64,000 bases of DNA from Microthrix sp041394405 (GCA_041394405.1 JAWKIF010000012.1:217648-281647); one strand, 5' to 3'; shown: positions 8,901-18,454, counted from the stretch's first letter. The notes: generated by a model from the letters alone, not told the origin. Numbers and translations: made by a program.

Positions 8901-10067
8901 TCAGGCGTTGGCGGCCTGGGCAGCCTCTTCCTCGGCGAGCTGTTCGAGGGAGAACTTCTCGTATTCGTCGCCGGTGTCCACCCAATCCTCGAACTGGATG
9001 ACGCCCAGGTCTTCGAAGCGGTGACGCAGCCAGGACTCGTTGCGGTCCAGCAAGCCCAGCTTCTTGCAGTTGGGCACGATCTTGGAGAACAGCATCATCT
9101 GGAACAGCTGACGACCGGGGTCCTCCACCGCCAACTCCATGACGTCCTTCGGGTTGATCCCCATGCGCTCCCACACCTCCTGCTGCAGCAGGCGATCACG
9201 CATGCGGACGGCCGCCTCGAAGGCGAACTCCTGCCGCTCGAAGATCTCGCCGTCGGTCAGCTCGGCGTAGTGGTCCTTGAGCGACAACACGCCGAAGGCC
9301 ACATGGCGGGCCTCATCTGACATGACGTAGCGCAGCAGCTTCTTCAGCAGCGGTTCGGTCGTCATCTGGTGCATGAACCCGAAGGCGGCCAGAGCCAGGC
9401 CCTCCACCATGATCTGCATGCCCAGGTAGGTCATGTCCCAGCGGTTGTCGATGAGGATGTCATCGAGGAGGGCACCAAGGTGGGCGTTCACCGGATAGTC
9501 GACGGCCCACTTGTCCTGGAGGTACTTGGCGAACACCTCGACGTGCCGGGCCTCGTCCATCACCTGGGTGGCGGCGTAGTACTTGGCATCGATCCAGGGC
9601 ACGGTCTCGACGATCTTCGCCGTGCACACCAGGGCACCCTGCTCGCCGTGGAGGAACTGGCTGAGCGTCCAAGCGTTGGATTCGATGCCCAGCTGCAGCC
9701 AGTCGTTGTCGTTGAACTTGGCGAACGGGCCCAGGTTGGAGAGGGTGTCAGGGCCCATGCCCGCTGCGGACTGTGCCAGGGCGTTCTCGGCCACCACCTT
9801 CTCGGGGTCAACCTCGATCTCCCACGGCAGGTCCGTCTCCCCGTTCCACTGGGCATCCTTGGCCTTCTCATACAGCTTGTGCACGCCGGGCTTTGCGCCC
9901 TTGGTGTAGTCCCAGGTGAAGATCGTGTCGGCCGGATTGGTGACGCGATGGACGATCTCGTCGGCGTTGGTGTTGGCCATCGAGATGATGGCCTCCATGT
10001 CGTTCAGGTCCTCACGACCGATGAGCTGAGCGTTGGTGGGCTTCATGTCGGGCATCGTGTCGGTCAT
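8901..10067 (-). CDS. Ferritin-like diiron oxygenase (AurF / R2-like fold)
   Basis: 388 residues. Two four-helix-bundle half-sites with the classic diiron ligand pattern are visible: E142, then E172-A-R-H175, then E222, then E252-A-R-H255. This matches AurF-type N-oxygenases and ribonucleotide-reductase-R2-like oxidases; it lacks the features of a true R2 (no C-terminal NrdA-docking tail, no obvious radical tyrosine context). Start at the ATG at 10067 (MTDTMPDMKPTN), preceded by GGAG; the sequence upstream is not protein-like. A TetR regulator lies 89 nt upstream and a winged-helix protein follows. Substrate unknown; lipid or amine oxidation is only a guess. Confidence 0.8.
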   Translation of the reverse strand: MTDTMPDMKPTNAQLIGREDLNDMEAIISMANTNADEIVHRVTNPADTIFTWDYTKGAKPGVHKLYEKAKDAQWNGETDLPWEIEVDPEKVVAENALAQSAAGMGPDTLSNLGPFAKFNDNDWLQLGIESNAWTLSQFLHGEQGALVCTAKIVETVPWIDAKYYAATQVMDEARHVEVFAKYLQDKWAVDYPVNAHLGALLDDILIDNRWDMTYLGMQIMVEGLALAAFGFMHQMTTEPLLKKLLRYVMSDEARHVAFGVLSLKDHYAELTDGEIFERQEFAFEAAVRMRDRLLQQEVWERMGINPKDVMELAVEDPGRQLFQMMLFSKIVPNCKKLGLLDRNESWLRHRFEDLGVIQFEDWVDTGDEYEKFSLEQLAEEEAAQAANA

Positions 10068-10156
10068 GGTGACTCCAGAAGTTGGTAGCGGTTTGGGGTG
10101 AACTTGGTTGGTTGGGCGGATGGACGAGAGATGGAAAGAAGCGAGGTCGTGGGGCC

Positions 10157-10990
10157 TCAGCGCGTCGGCGGGGCACCATGGCCTGAGGGTTGGGGGGCGG
10201 TCGCAGCCGGCACGACGTTCGGAACCAGGCCGGGGAACAGGTACGTCTCTGCCAGTCTGGCGACAAACACTGGATCCTCGACCGGTAGCCCGCCGGGGAG
10301 GTCGGGCTGCAGCACCCGGGCCACCACCAGCCGTGCGCCCCACTCGCCGATCGACCGAGCGGCCTCGTGTGAGCACAGGTGCTCGAGCGCCGGTACCACC
10401 AGCTCGCCAACGGCGGCGAACACCGGCGAAGCGCGCTCCATCAGCAGTTCGGGAAGCAGCAGGTCGCGCTCGTGGTCCAACAACCGCGCCAAGACCGGGC
10501 GGCCACGCAAGGCGTTGACCGAGCCAGAGACGCCGGCCGACACGGCGTCGACCAGCCGGTCGGCCTCGGCAATCGCCTGCAGCACCCCGATGACAACCTC
10601 GGCCATCTCGTGAGCCACGACCTCGTTGATCCACTGGGCGGTTCCACCCGGCAACTTGCGGTACAGGGTGGCGCGGGAGCAGCCGGCGCGGTCGGCGATG
10701 TCCTCGGCGGTGGTCTTGGCCACGCCGAACTCTTGGACGCAGCTGGCAGCGGCCCGCACCAACTCGGCCACGTCGTTGTCGCGTGGGCGGACGGCGTCGC
10801 TCAGCAACGCCAGCTCCTCGGGCACCTCCACCCGAACGATTCGGCCGCCCAGTTGCAGCAGGATCTCCGATGCCTCGGGGTTCGTCGTCACGACCGCGGC
10901 CGGAGCGAGGCTCGCGTCGGCTCCGGGGCGCATGGCGCTCGCCAAGGCGCCGCCGTCCGGGGAGCGATGTCGTTCGTCGAGGGCGACCAT
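10157..10990 (-). CDS. TetR-family transcriptional regulator
   Basis: About 277 residues. Unusually, the TetR HTH is not at the extreme N-terminus: roughly 65 residues precede it, then VRAAASCVQEFGVAKTTAED and the recognition segment AGCSRATLYRKLPGG. Start taken at 10990 (MVALDERHRS), just inside an AT-rich symmetric site; a shorter start at 10933 is possible. It lies upstream of the diiron oxygenase on the same strand and probably controls it. Effector unknown. Confidence 0.83.
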   Translation of the reverse strand: MVALDERHRSPDGGALASAMRPGADASLAPAAVVTTNPEASEILLQLGGRIVRVEVPEELALLSDAVRPRDNDVAELVRAAASCVQEFGVAKTTAEDIADRAGCSRATLYRKLPGGTAQWINEVVAHEMAEVVIGVLQAIAEADRLVDAVSAGVSGSVNALRGRPVLARLLDHERDLLLPELLMERASPVFAAVGELVVPALEHLCSHEAARSIGEWGARLVVARVLQPDLPGGLPVEDPVFVARLAETYLFPGLVPNVVPAATAPQPSGHGAPPTR

Positions 10991-11004
10991 TGGATGAAAC
11001 ACTA

Positions 11005-11019
11005 AGACACGAATTGTCT
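11005..11019. promoter_or_regulatory. Putative TetR operator (AGACA-N5-TGTCT)
   Basis: Perfect palindrome with 5-base arms in one of the few AT-rich patches of the region, 15-30 nt upstream of the TetR start at 10990. Position and symmetry suggest an autoregulatory site; short arms keep confidence modest. Confidence 0.5.
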
Positions 11020-11099
11020 CATCGCACCGGATCCAACGGTGGCGTTCGTCACGTCGACGCAAAGCGTCGGGGGCACCACGACGAGTTGGGGGACCTCGG

Positions 11100-11720
11100 T
11101 CAGCGAAGCAGGCCGCCGAGCAGCTGGGTGCGAACCAGCTGGGCGACCGCTGCCTCGTCGCCGAAGTCCAGTCCGGCCGGGCTGCCGATGTAGCTCAGGA
11201 TCATGGTGGCCAGGTACTGAGCCGCCTCGTGCCGGTTGACCTCATCAACCAGCTGATCGCTGAAGCGATCCAGCAGGTCTTCGGTGTAGGCCACCATCAG
11301 GCCGTACACCACGGGCTCAAGCTCATCGAGCATCGGGGCCAGCTGGTGGGCCTCGTGGCGCACCAGGCGCTGCAACAACGCGTGCTCCTCGGTCCGGCGC
11401 ACCCCCTCCATGAGGCCGCGGATGAGGCGACCCTCCAGCGTGGCCTCTTCAGCCACGGCCTCGGCCAGACCCCGCCAGAAGCGGGCCACCTCGGCTGCGA
11501 GCGCCGCACGCAGCAGCTCGTCGCGCCCGTTGGGAAAGGCCCGATACAGCGTGCTTCGGCCCAGCCCCGCCTCGCTGGCGACGGCCGCCAGCGACACCTC
11601 GCCGATGGTGGCGCCGTCCAGGTGACGAATCGCAGCGTCCACCAGCAGCCGGCGCGGGTGATCGTCGGGCAGCCCCGCAAGGGGGTCCAAGTCGTGTTCG
11701 TTCAACACCGGCTCAGCCAT
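11100..11720 (-). CDS. TetR-family transcriptional regulator
   Basis: About 206 residues starting MAEPVLNEHDLDP. HTH: RRLLVDAAIRHLDGATIGEVSL then AGLGRSTLYRAFPNGRDELL, followed by a helical effector domain. The ATG at 11720 overlaps the last 8 nt of the SURF1 gene, so the two are translationally coupled. The earlier in-frame extension lies wholly in SURF1 and is rejected. This is a different subfamily from the regulator at 10157, though both share the RATLYR/RSTLYR turn. Confidence 0.87.
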   Translation of the reverse strand: MAEPVLNEHDLDPLAGLPDDHPRRLLVDAAIRHLDGATIGEVSLAAVASEAGLGRSTLYRAFPNGRDELLRAALAAEVARFWRGLAEAVAEEATLEGRLIRGLMEGVRRTEEHALLQRLVRHEAHQLAPMLDELEPVVYGLMVAYTEDLLDRFSDQLVDEVNRHEAAQYLATMILSYIGSPAGLDFGDEAAVAQLVRTQLLGGLLR

Positions 11721-12495
11721 CGGTGGCCCCTTCCCTGCGCCCGCTCCTGGCCTGGCGGCGCAGGAACAGCGGATACCCCACGGCGAACACCAGCGCGAAC
11801 AGGAACCACTGGCCCGCATAGCCGGCATGGGGCCCAAGGTCGGGTTCTGGCCGGGGCACCTCCTGAAGTGCGTCGCCGTCGGTCGCCGGCTCTTGGCCGG
11901 TGGCAACCAGCGCTACCGGGTCGAGCGGCACCGACACCTGTTCGGCCAGGCGCTCCAAGTCCAGCCGGTTGTAGCGCTCCAGCGTGCCGGGCCGATCATC
12001 GCTGCCGCCAAGCAGGCCCCGCTCGGCGGTGCTCTGCACCCACCCGGTGACCGACACCGGGCCCGCCGGCGGCGCCGCCGCCGGCACCGGCACCCCCTCG
12101 TCGCCCACGGCCAGCGGCACGAAACCCCGCAGCACCGCCACCGCCTCGTCACCGCTCAGCCGCAACGGCGTGACGACCCAGTATCCGGGCAGGCCGCCCT
12201 GGGTGCGGTTGGCGATGAGCACCTCCTCGTCGGCCAGGTACTCGCCGGTCGCCGTCACGTTGCGATAGCTCAACTCGTCTGCGGCCTCGGTGGAGTCGGC
12301 GGGCTCGACCAAGGTGTCGATGGCCACCGAGGGTTCTCGTTCCCGAGCGGCGAGGGTGTCGGCCAGATCCTGCTTCTCGTGCAGGCGATCCAGCTGCCAG
12401 AACCCGAGGCGAACCATGACCAACACGGCCACCAGCACCAGTACATGCAGCACGATCCACCACGGGCGTCGGGCGAATCGGTAGTCGGCGGTCAC
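11713..12495 (-). CDS. SURF1-family cytochrome oxidase assembly protein
   Basis: 260 residues. N-terminal membrane helix (about 13-31) ending in LGFWQLDRLHEKQ, the SURF1 hallmark (G.WQ..R...K). A periplasmic domain with GYWVVTPLRL and VLRGFVP follows, then a C-terminal helix after HAGYAGQWFLFALVF. The family helps insert haem or copper in aa3-type cytochrome c oxidase. An oxidase is not in the window. Coupled to the downstream TetR gene by an 8-nt overlap. Confidence 0.88.
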   Translation of the reverse strand: MTADYRFARRPWWIVLHVLVLVAVLVMVRLGFWQLDRLHEKQDLADTLAAREREPSVAIDTLVEPADSTEAADELSYRNVTATGEYLADEEVLIANRTQGGLPGYWVVTPLRLSGDEAVAVLRGFVPLAVGDEGVPVPAAAPPAGPVSVTGWVQSTAERGLLGGSDDRPGTLERYNRLDLERLAEQVSVPLDPVALVATGQEPATDGDALQEVPRPEPDLGPHAGYAGQWFLFALVFAVGYPLFLRRQARSGRREGATDG

Positions 12496-12575
12496 TGGCC
12501 AGAGGATACCGAGTGGGAAGGGCTGCCCGGCTGGCGGGGCTGCCCGCGGGTGAGCGCCGTAGGGTCGCCCCCCAC

Positions 12576-12752
12576 ATGAACGAGTTGCTGATGCCGACGA
12601 CCGACGCCGGAGTGGCGGCCCAGGTGGTGGGCTTGATGGTGCTGGGCCTCGGCGCTGCGGTGCTGGCGCGCGGCCGCCGGGAGCTGCAGACCTTCATCGC
12701 CGGCGTGGTCACGCTCGGCCTGGCGCTCATGGCCCTGCGGATACTCCACTGA
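12576..12752 (+). CDS. Small membrane protein of unknown function
   Basis: 58 residues starting MNELLMPTTDAG. Two hydrophobic segments: AAQVVGLMVLGLGAAVLARG and FIAGVVTLGLALMALRIL, joined by a short charged loop RGRRELQ, giving a hairpin membrane protein. I start at the ATG at 12576, because the longer frame adds an Arg/Gly-rich head. No recognised family. It stands alone on the plus strand between two minus-strand genes. Confidence 0.55.
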   Translation: MNELLMPTTDAGVAAQVVGLMVLGLGAAVLARGRRELQTFIAGVVTLGLALMALRILH

Positions 12753-12776
12753 TCGACCGGGGCCGCCCATGCTTGC

Positions 12777-12799
12777 CGGGTCGTCGACTCGCCGACCCG
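12777..12799. terminator. Candidate bidirectional terminator hairpin
   Basis: CGGGTCG and CGACCCG (7-bp stem, 9-nt loop) lie between two convergent genes, where one hairpin could serve both. No U-tract, so this is tentative. Confidence 0.35.
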
Positions 12800-12804
12800 C
12801 CCGG

Positions 12805-13980
12805 CTACCCGGCGCAGACCCCGGCGCGGTTTCCCAGGGATGAGCCACGCCGGCCCATCCTGATGGGATCTCGGTCCAGCCCGTTGGTGAGATACACAAA
12901 CGACAGGCCACTGGCCGGGTCGGCCCACGCCACTTGTCCCCCCGCCCCCATGTGCCCGAACGCCCTGGCCGATACGGTGCGACCGAAGCCACGCATGGAC
13001 GAGAACCCGTCGTCCCCAGCGACGAGCAGGCCCAGCGTGCGGTTGGCCGGGACGCCCACCATGGGGTCGGGAAGAGCGCACGCGATCTCCTCGGTCCCCG
13101 CCCGCAGCACCTCCCCGTCCCATGCTCGGCCTGGGTTGTCCATGACTGCCTGGAGAAACATGGCCAGCTCGGCGGCGGTGCCGATCGCTCCCCCACCGGG
13201 AGCAGCGATGCGGCGCTCGTCGACGCCGTTGAACTCCAGCAGGTGGTCCTCGTCGATGCCGGCCAACTCGCCAAGGTCCAGCCCGGCGATGCCGGTGACC
13301 GCCTCGGTCTGCTCGGGGGTCGGGGGCACGCCGACGGGCACGAGATCGACGACATCGGCCTGGGCCTCCTCGGGCACACCCAACCTCAGCCGCGTCAGCC
13401 CGAGGGGCTCAACGAGCCGTTCGTGGATGAAGCGCCGATAGTCGCTGCCTGTGACCCGTTCCAGAATCTCGGCGAGCACCCAGTGGGCGGCTGCCGGGTG
13501 GTATTCGAACCGACTTCCCGGCTTCCAGTTGAGCCGCCATGTCGAGAAGCGGCTCAAGCGCCGCGAGCGATCCTCCCAGTCGGCGACCGCAAACGGAGCC
13601 GAGGGGAATCCGGCCGTGTGGGTGAGCAGCTGCTCGACGGTAACGACCTCCTTGCCGTTCGTGGCGAACTCCGGAACGATGTCGCCCGCACGGCTGTGCC
13701 GGGACACCAGACCCTGCCCGAGCGCCAACCAGAGCGCGCCGGCCATCAGGATCTTGGTACAGCTGAACATCACGTAGCGGCTCTCTGGGGCCGCACCAAG
13801 CGTTCGGCTCACGACCAGCCTGCCGTTGCGGGCCAGCGCCAGCTGGCACGACGGCAAGAGGCCGGCTTCGATCTCCCGGTGGGCCCGCCCAATCAGCTCG
13901 TCCGCTCGGCCCTGGTCCACCCCGACTGCGCCGGGTTCAGCGACCTGTAGGCCTCCGGAGTAGTCGATGAGGCGATGCAT
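12805..13980 (-). CDS. Serine hydrolase, beta-lactamase/esterase class (family VIII-like)
   Basis: 391 residues. Active-site SxxK is S73-C-T-K76 in YVMFSCTKILMAGAL. The second-motif tyrosine is Y160 (FEYHPAAAHWVL), where a YxN is usual, and a GHMGAGGQ segment near the C-terminus matches the third (HxG) box. This set fits family VIII carboxylesterases and EstB-like proteins rather than resistance beta-lactamases. No signal peptide, so cytoplasmic. Start at 13980, 28 nt after the alpha/beta-hydrolase stop. As last gene of the acyl-CoA ligase-WS/DGAT operon it may cleave ester bonds of stored lipids; that role is inference. Confidence 0.85.
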   Translation of the reverse strand: MHRLIDYSGGLQVAEPGAVGVDQGRADELIGRAHREIEAGLLPSCQLALARNGRLVVSRTLGAAPESRYVMFSCTKILMAGALWLALGQGLVSRHSRAGDIVPEFATNGKEVVTVEQLLTHTAGFPSAPFAVADWEDRSRRLSRFSTWRLNWKPGSRFEYHPAAAHWVLAEILERVTGSDYRRFIHERLVEPLGLTRLRLGVPEEAQADVVDLVPVGVPPTPEQTEAVTGIAGLDLGELAGIDEDHLLEFNGVDERRIAAPGGGAIGTAAELAMFLQAVMDNPGRAWDGEVLRAGTEEIACALPDPMVGVPANRTLGLLVAGDDGFSSMRGFGRTVSARAFGHMGAGGQVAWADPASGLSFVYLTNGLDRDPIRMGRRGSSLGNRAGVCAG

Positions 13981-14008
13981 CAGCTTCTGCGGGCTCGACG
14001 GCGGCCCA

Positions 14009-15301
14009 TCAGGCAGCGGGCTCGCTGGTGGTGGACTCCGCACGGTCGTGGCCAGGGCCTGAGATGCCCGCCGCCCTCAGCGAGGCCAGCACATAGTCCG
14101 ACACGCCCCCAGACCACAGGTACCCCACGTGGTTGCCGCCGTACCAATGGATGTCGGGTTCCTCCCAGTGGCTCCACAGGCGGTGGGCCTGGGCGGGACG
14201 AGCCAGGCGGTCTCCCAATCCGCCGTACACAAACCGCCGGTCGTGGGGAATCAACGGGGCAAATGACAGCGGCGAGACCACCCGGTGGACTGCCTCTGCG
14301 TTGCCGCCCAGGATCTTGTGGTCGATGGCCCGCAACCGGATGTTGTCGGGGCTGTGGCTGTGGATGAGCTCCGGGAAGTCGACCACGGGGATTCCGGCCA
14401 CGACCGCGTCCAGGTCGGGCTCGATCCCCGCCAGCAGCGACACCATGTAGCCGCCCAGCGACACCCCGTACATCCCGATCGGCGCTTTGCCTTGGCGGCG
14501 AACCCACGAGATCACGCTGCGCACGTCCCACACCCCCTGGGCCAGGCCATGCACGGTGTTCATGAGGTCAAACGACAGGAACGCCTCGCCGCTGACCCGC
14601 GAGATCTTTCGGGGCCCGTGCAGCGGCATGACGGGCAGGGCCACGTTGACCCCAAGCTCGCGGTGGATGCGCATGGCGTGCAGCCCCACAAAGTCCATGA
14701 ATGCTGTCCCGCACCCGAACCCGTGCACGGCGATGACCCACGGGCGAGGACCACCGGCGTGGCGCAGGATGACCGCCGACGCCGTGCGGTTGGCCTCGTA
14801 GCCGGCCCACCGCTCGGCTCCCGGCTCCTCGGCCCGGGGCGACCAGCCGCTGGCGAACAACACCCGCTCGTAGGACTGTCCGAGTGCCCAGCCCCTGTGG
14901 ACTGCCGGATCAACCAGCTCTGGCGGCCGGCGGTGGTACGAACCGGGGTCGTCGAGCCAGCCCCGCGAGGCGAACAGCTCGTGGGCATCGGTGAGCTCGC
15001 GCCCGACGCGCTGGTAGTCGGCCCGCGACGGAAAGGCGTTGGGCCCCATGGCGATGGCCAAGATGGCCTCGTCCATGGCCACCTGTGCGGCAAACACCGG
15101 CGAGACGCGAGGCACCGGCAGCCCGGGCTCGTCCCCAGCGAACCTTCGCACCAGCGTTTCGCCGACCACCTTGGCCGTGCGCGGCCCCGCAACCAGCGCA
15201 CGTGTCGGGGCGTGCCGGGCAAGCTCTCGTTCCACATCGCGGTAGCGACGTCCGACGGCCCGCCACGCGGCGCCCGGTGTGTCGAGTACGGCGTTACCCA
15301 T
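14009..15301 (-). CDS. Alpha/beta-hydrolase (lipase/esterase-like)
   Basis: About 430 residues. Nucleophile elbow GVSLGG with S281, oxyanion-region VHGFGCG upstream, and a late GGNHVGY histidine that fits the third member of the triad. The N-terminal 170 residues are a helical cap-like extension. No membrane segment. The ATG at 15301 overlaps the end of the WS/DGAT gene by 8 nt. Paired with a wax-ester/triacylglycerol synthase it could be a lipase working on the same lipids. Confidence 0.82.
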   Translation of the reverse strand: MGNAVLDTPGAAWRAVGRRYRDVERELARHAPTRALVAGPRTAKVVGETLVRRFAGDEPGLPVPRVSPVFAAQVAMDEAILAIAMGPNAFPSRADYQRVGRELTDAHELFASRGWLDDPGSYHRRPPELVDPAVHRGWALGQSYERVLFASGWSPRAEEPGAERWAGYEANRTASAVILRHAGGPRPWVIAVHGFGCGTAFMDFVGLHAMRIHRELGVNVALPVMPLHGPRKISRVSGEAFLSFDLMNTVHGLAQGVWDVRSVISWVRRQGKAPIGMYGVSLGGYMVSLLAGIEPDLDAVVAGIPVVDFPELIHSHSPDNIRLRAIDHKILGGNAEAVHRVVSPLSFAPLIPHDRRFVYGGLGDRLARPAQAHRLWSHWEEPDIHWYGGNHVGYLWSGGVSDYVLASLRAAGISGPGHDRAESTTSEPAA

Positions 15302-16715
15302 CACTGCTCCCCTCGGGATCGACTCGGTCCGCCAGCTCGGCCAGCTCGCGCACCGCGGCGACAAACCCCGCACCGATCGCGTCGACGTCATCGACCAGGT
15401 CGGGGCAGGCGATCACTCCCACGTTGAGATCGTCACACTGGCTGAGCACGGTGATGTTGAGGCCGGTGTTCGCAATCAGCGGCCCCATCGGATAAGTGGC
15501 CGTCACCCTCGCACCTCCGAGGAACAATGGAATGGGCGGCCCCGGCACATTCGACATCACCAGGTTGAATGCGGACGGATGAAGGCCGCCAACCCCCAGG
15601 TTGGAGTAGGCAAGCGCCGCACCGCGAATGAGCGCCGACGAGGTGAGGTCCACCCAGTCGGCCATGAGGTCGGGGCCGAATGCCTTTGGGGCGGCCTTGG
15701 CCTCCGACGTGTGTGCTCGGATCGCTTGCAATGCCTCCACCGGGTCGGCGAGGCCAACCGGCAACGGCACCATCAGGTTGGCCGTGCGGTTTCCCAGGCG
15801 GCCCTCGTCGGCTTCGGTGCGCAGCGACATGGGAACCGACGCCAGCAACGGACCCGATGGCAATGCGTCCCGGTCGGCCAGATAGCGGCGCAGGGAGGCC
15901 GTGACGGCTGCGAGCACGACGTCGTTGACGGTGGTGCCGAATGCCGTCCGTGCGCGACGGAGGTCGTCGAGCCGGCACTGATTGAGGGCGACAGTGCGCC
16001 GCTTGGTCAGCCGACCGTTGAACGGTGTGGATGGAGCGAAGTTCTGCACATCACCCGAGGCCTGTCGCGACATCGAGGTCCGCGTCGCTTCGGCCAGGGC
16101 ACCGGCCGAGCGGACGAGCGTTCCTGGGAGACGCCCCACCCGGGTCACCGCCGCGCCGAGAGCATCGGCTGCCAGGTCGCGGGCATCCGGCTGCGGCGCC
16201 GGACTCCACTCCTCCTCGGGCGGCTGGACGGGATCACCATCTGCCGACAGGTCGAAGAGGGAGGCCATCAGCTCCCCACCGGCCGCACCGTCCATGACGG
16301 CATGATGAACCTTCGAGACCAGCGCAACCGAGCCGTCGGCGAGGCCGTCAACCACCCACATCTCCCAGAGGGGACGGTCCCTGGGCAGCTGTCGGCTCGC
16401 CACGTCGCCCGCGAACGTCGCGAGCGCGCGGGCGTCGCCGGGGGCGTCGAGGGTGTGGTGGCCAACATGGTTGTCCAGTGCGAAGTCGGGATCCTCGATC
16501 CAGCGTGGGTGATCCAGACCCGCGGGCACCGACAGCACGCGGCGACGGAACGGCGCGATGAGGTGAATCCGTTCCTCCATCACCTCCAGCACACGGCCGG
16601 TCGACCATCCCTTGACCCCCGTCGGGTCGAGCACCAAGACGCCGACGACGTGCATCAGCATGGTGGAGGTTTCGGTCTCCAGAAACAGGGCATCGGCGCC
16701 GGTGATGCGTTCCAT
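15294..16715 (-). CDS. Wax ester synthase / diacylglycerol acyltransferase (WS/DGAT)
   Basis: 473 residues. Esterifies acyl-CoA to a fatty alcohol or diacylglycerol, making wax esters or triacylglycerol. Catalytic HHxxxDG is HHAVMDG at 137-143; the family's PLW.M...G segment (PLWEMWVVDGL) precedes it, and the late SNVPGP motif is present. Start at 16715 (MERITGADALFLE), overlapping the stop of the acyl-CoA ligase by one base (TGATG). Bacterial WS/DGATs work at the membrane-lipid droplet surface. It is the second gene of a four-gene lipid operon. Confidence 0.93.
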   Translation of the reverse strand: MERITGADALFLETETSTMLMHVVGVLVLDPTGVKGWSTGRVLEVMEERIHLIAPFRRRVLSVPAGLDHPRWIEDPDFALDNHVGHHTLDAPGDARALATFAGDVASRQLPRDRPLWEMWVVDGLADGSVALVSKVHHAVMDGAAGGELMASLFDLSADGDPVQPPEEEWSPAPQPDARDLAADALGAAVTRVGRLPGTLVRSAGALAEATRTSMSRQASGDVQNFAPSTPFNGRLTKRRTVALNQCRLDDLRRARTAFGTTVNDVVLAAVTASLRRYLADRDALPSGPLLASVPMSLRTEADEGRLGNRTANLMVPLPVGLADPVEALQAIRAHTSEAKAAPKAFGPDLMADWVDLTSSALIRGAALAYSNLGVGGLHPSAFNLVMSNVPGPPIPLFLGGARVTATYPMGPLIANTGLNITVLSQCDDLNVGVIACPDLVDDVDAIGAGFVAAVRELAELADRVDPEGSSDG

Positions 16716-18331
16716 CAGCTGACCCGGGCTGCGGCGAGCGCCCACCGGTAGTCGGGTTTCCCGCTGGGTTGGCGCTCGATCTTCTCGACCGCAACCAGTT
16801 CGCGCGGCAGCTTGTAGGACGCCAGCGTTGCGCGGCCATGACGACGAAGGTCATCGAGACCCAGCCCACGGCCCTCCCGGGCGGTGGCGACGGCCACCAC
16901 GCGCTGGCCCCACTGCTCGTCAGGCACGCCGACCACCACCACGTCCTCCACATCGGGATGCCCCAACAGGGCGGCCTCGACCTCCTCGGCGTATACCTTC
17001 TCGCCGCCGGTGTTGATGCACTGGGCGGAGCGTCCCAACACTTCGATCGTGCCATCCTCGGCGACGGTGGCCTCGTCGCCGGGCAACGACCAGCGGACGC
17101 CATCCACCTCGACGAACGCGGCGGCGGACTTGGCGGCATCGCCGTGGTAGCGCAGGGGGACCCTCCCACCCCGCGCCAGCCGGCCGACGACCCCGGACCC
17201 TGGCTCCACCGGGCGAAGCCGCTGGTCGAACACCGCGGTGCGGTCGTCGACCATCAACGTGGGTGCACCGAACGGGTCGCCCTCGGGCGGCTTCCCACCG
17301 AGCTGACCCGTCTCGGAGGCACCGAAGGCGTCGACGACCACGAGGTCGGCGAACCTGTCACGGAGGCGCCGCTTAGTGGCGGGCGACAGGATGGCTCCGC
17401 CCGACCCGAGCGCCATGAGGGTGGAGGTATCAAGCCCGTCGCCCGCCGCATCCAGCTCATCGAGGTGATCCAGCAACGGGCGGGCCATGGCGTCACCGAC
17501 CACGACCAGGATGTTGACGCCCTCGTCAGCCACCAGCCGCCAGGTGGCGGCGGCGTCGAATCGACCTCCCGACAGCAGCACCAGCTTTCCCCCGCCAAAG
17601 AGCGTGTGAAATGCCAGCCATTGGGCGCTGGCATGCATCAGCGGCGGGACGGGAAGTGCCGCCAGGCCGGGGCTCAACACCCGCTCGGCGAGCTCGCCCG
17701 GCTCGACGATGACGTTTCCGAACTGCATCGGATCTCCACCGCCCATGGCCGCGAAGAAGATGTCCTCGTGTCGCCAGAGGACCCCCTTGGGCATGCCCGT
17801 GGTGCCACCGGTGTAGACGCAATACAGATCGTCGGCCGAGCGCCGATCGAACGATCGCTCATCGGAGGAGCCGGCGAGGGCAGCCTCGTAGTCGTCGCCG
17901 ATTGGTCGGGTGGCCGTTCCGTCGTCGACGTCCAACACCACTCGAGCCTCGGCCATGGCATCGAGAGCGGCCTGGGCCGCCTCGCCGAAGCGCCGCTGCA
18001 CGATGAGGCCAACCAGCCCTGCGTCACCGTAGAGGTGACGCAATTCCGCGCTCACATAGCGCCAGTTGACGTTGACCGGCACGGCCCGCAGTTTGAAGCA
18101 GGCCAGCATCGACTCGATGTACTCCGAGCCGTTCGCCAGGTGCAGGCCGACGAAGTCGCCCGGGCCGATCCCCGCCGCGGCGAGGCGGTTGGCCAGTCGA
18201 TTCGCCCGTTGGTCGAGGGCCCGATAGGTCAGTCGGCGGTCCCCCGCGACGACGGCGACGGCGTCGGGTACGGCGTCGGCCACGCTCTCGAAGAGATCGG
18301 CCAGGTTGAACTCCACGCCGGCCCTCCTCAC
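16715..18331 (-). CDS. Fatty acyl-CoA synthetase (AMP-binding, FadD-like)
   Basis: 538 residues. ATP/AMP motif YTGGTTGMPKG at 173-183, GASET in the A5 region, LPGDEATVAEDG, and the catalytic C-terminal lysine K525 in PSGKPDYRW. Activates fatty acids to acyl-CoA via an acyl-adenylate, here presumably feeding the overlapping WS/DGAT. The GTG a few codons inside (18316) is an alternative start. First gene of the lipid operon. It shares the 123-nt upstream region with the divergent WS/DGAT at 18455, so one regulatory region may drive both. Confidence 0.92.
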   Translation of the reverse strand: MRRAGVEFNLADLFESVADAVPDAVAVVAGDRRLTYRALDQRANRLANRLAAAGIGPGDFVGLHLANGSEYIESMLACFKLRAVPVNVNWRYVSAELRHLYGDAGLVGLIVQRRFGEAAQAALDAMAEARVVLDVDDGTATRPIGDDYEAALAGSSDERSFDRRSADDLYCVYTGGTTGMPKGVLWRHEDIFFAAMGGGDPMQFGNVIVEPGELAERVLSPGLAALPVPPLMHASAQWLAFHTLFGGGKLVLLSGGRFDAAATWRLVADEGVNILVVVGDAMARPLLDHLDELDAAGDGLDTSTLMALGSGGAILSPATKRRLRDRFADLVVVDAFGASETGQLGGKPPEGDPFGAPTLMVDDRTAVFDQRLRPVEPGSGVVGRLARGGRVPLRYHGDAAKSAAAFVEVDGVRWSLPGDEATVAEDGTIEVLGRSAQCINTGGEKVYAEEVEAALLGHPDVEDVVVVGVPDEQWGQRVVAVATAREGRGLGLDDLRRHGRATLASYKLPRELVAVEKIERQPSGKPDYRWALAAARVS

Positions 18332-18454
18332 GTATGGGGCACCGCGTCGGGCGACGCTCGACTATACCAATGTGGGTGAGGTTCCATGGCTGCCGAACGC
18401 GGGGCAGCCCGTGCCGCATGTCGCACCGAGGGCGGGCGACGAGGGGGAAGGTTC

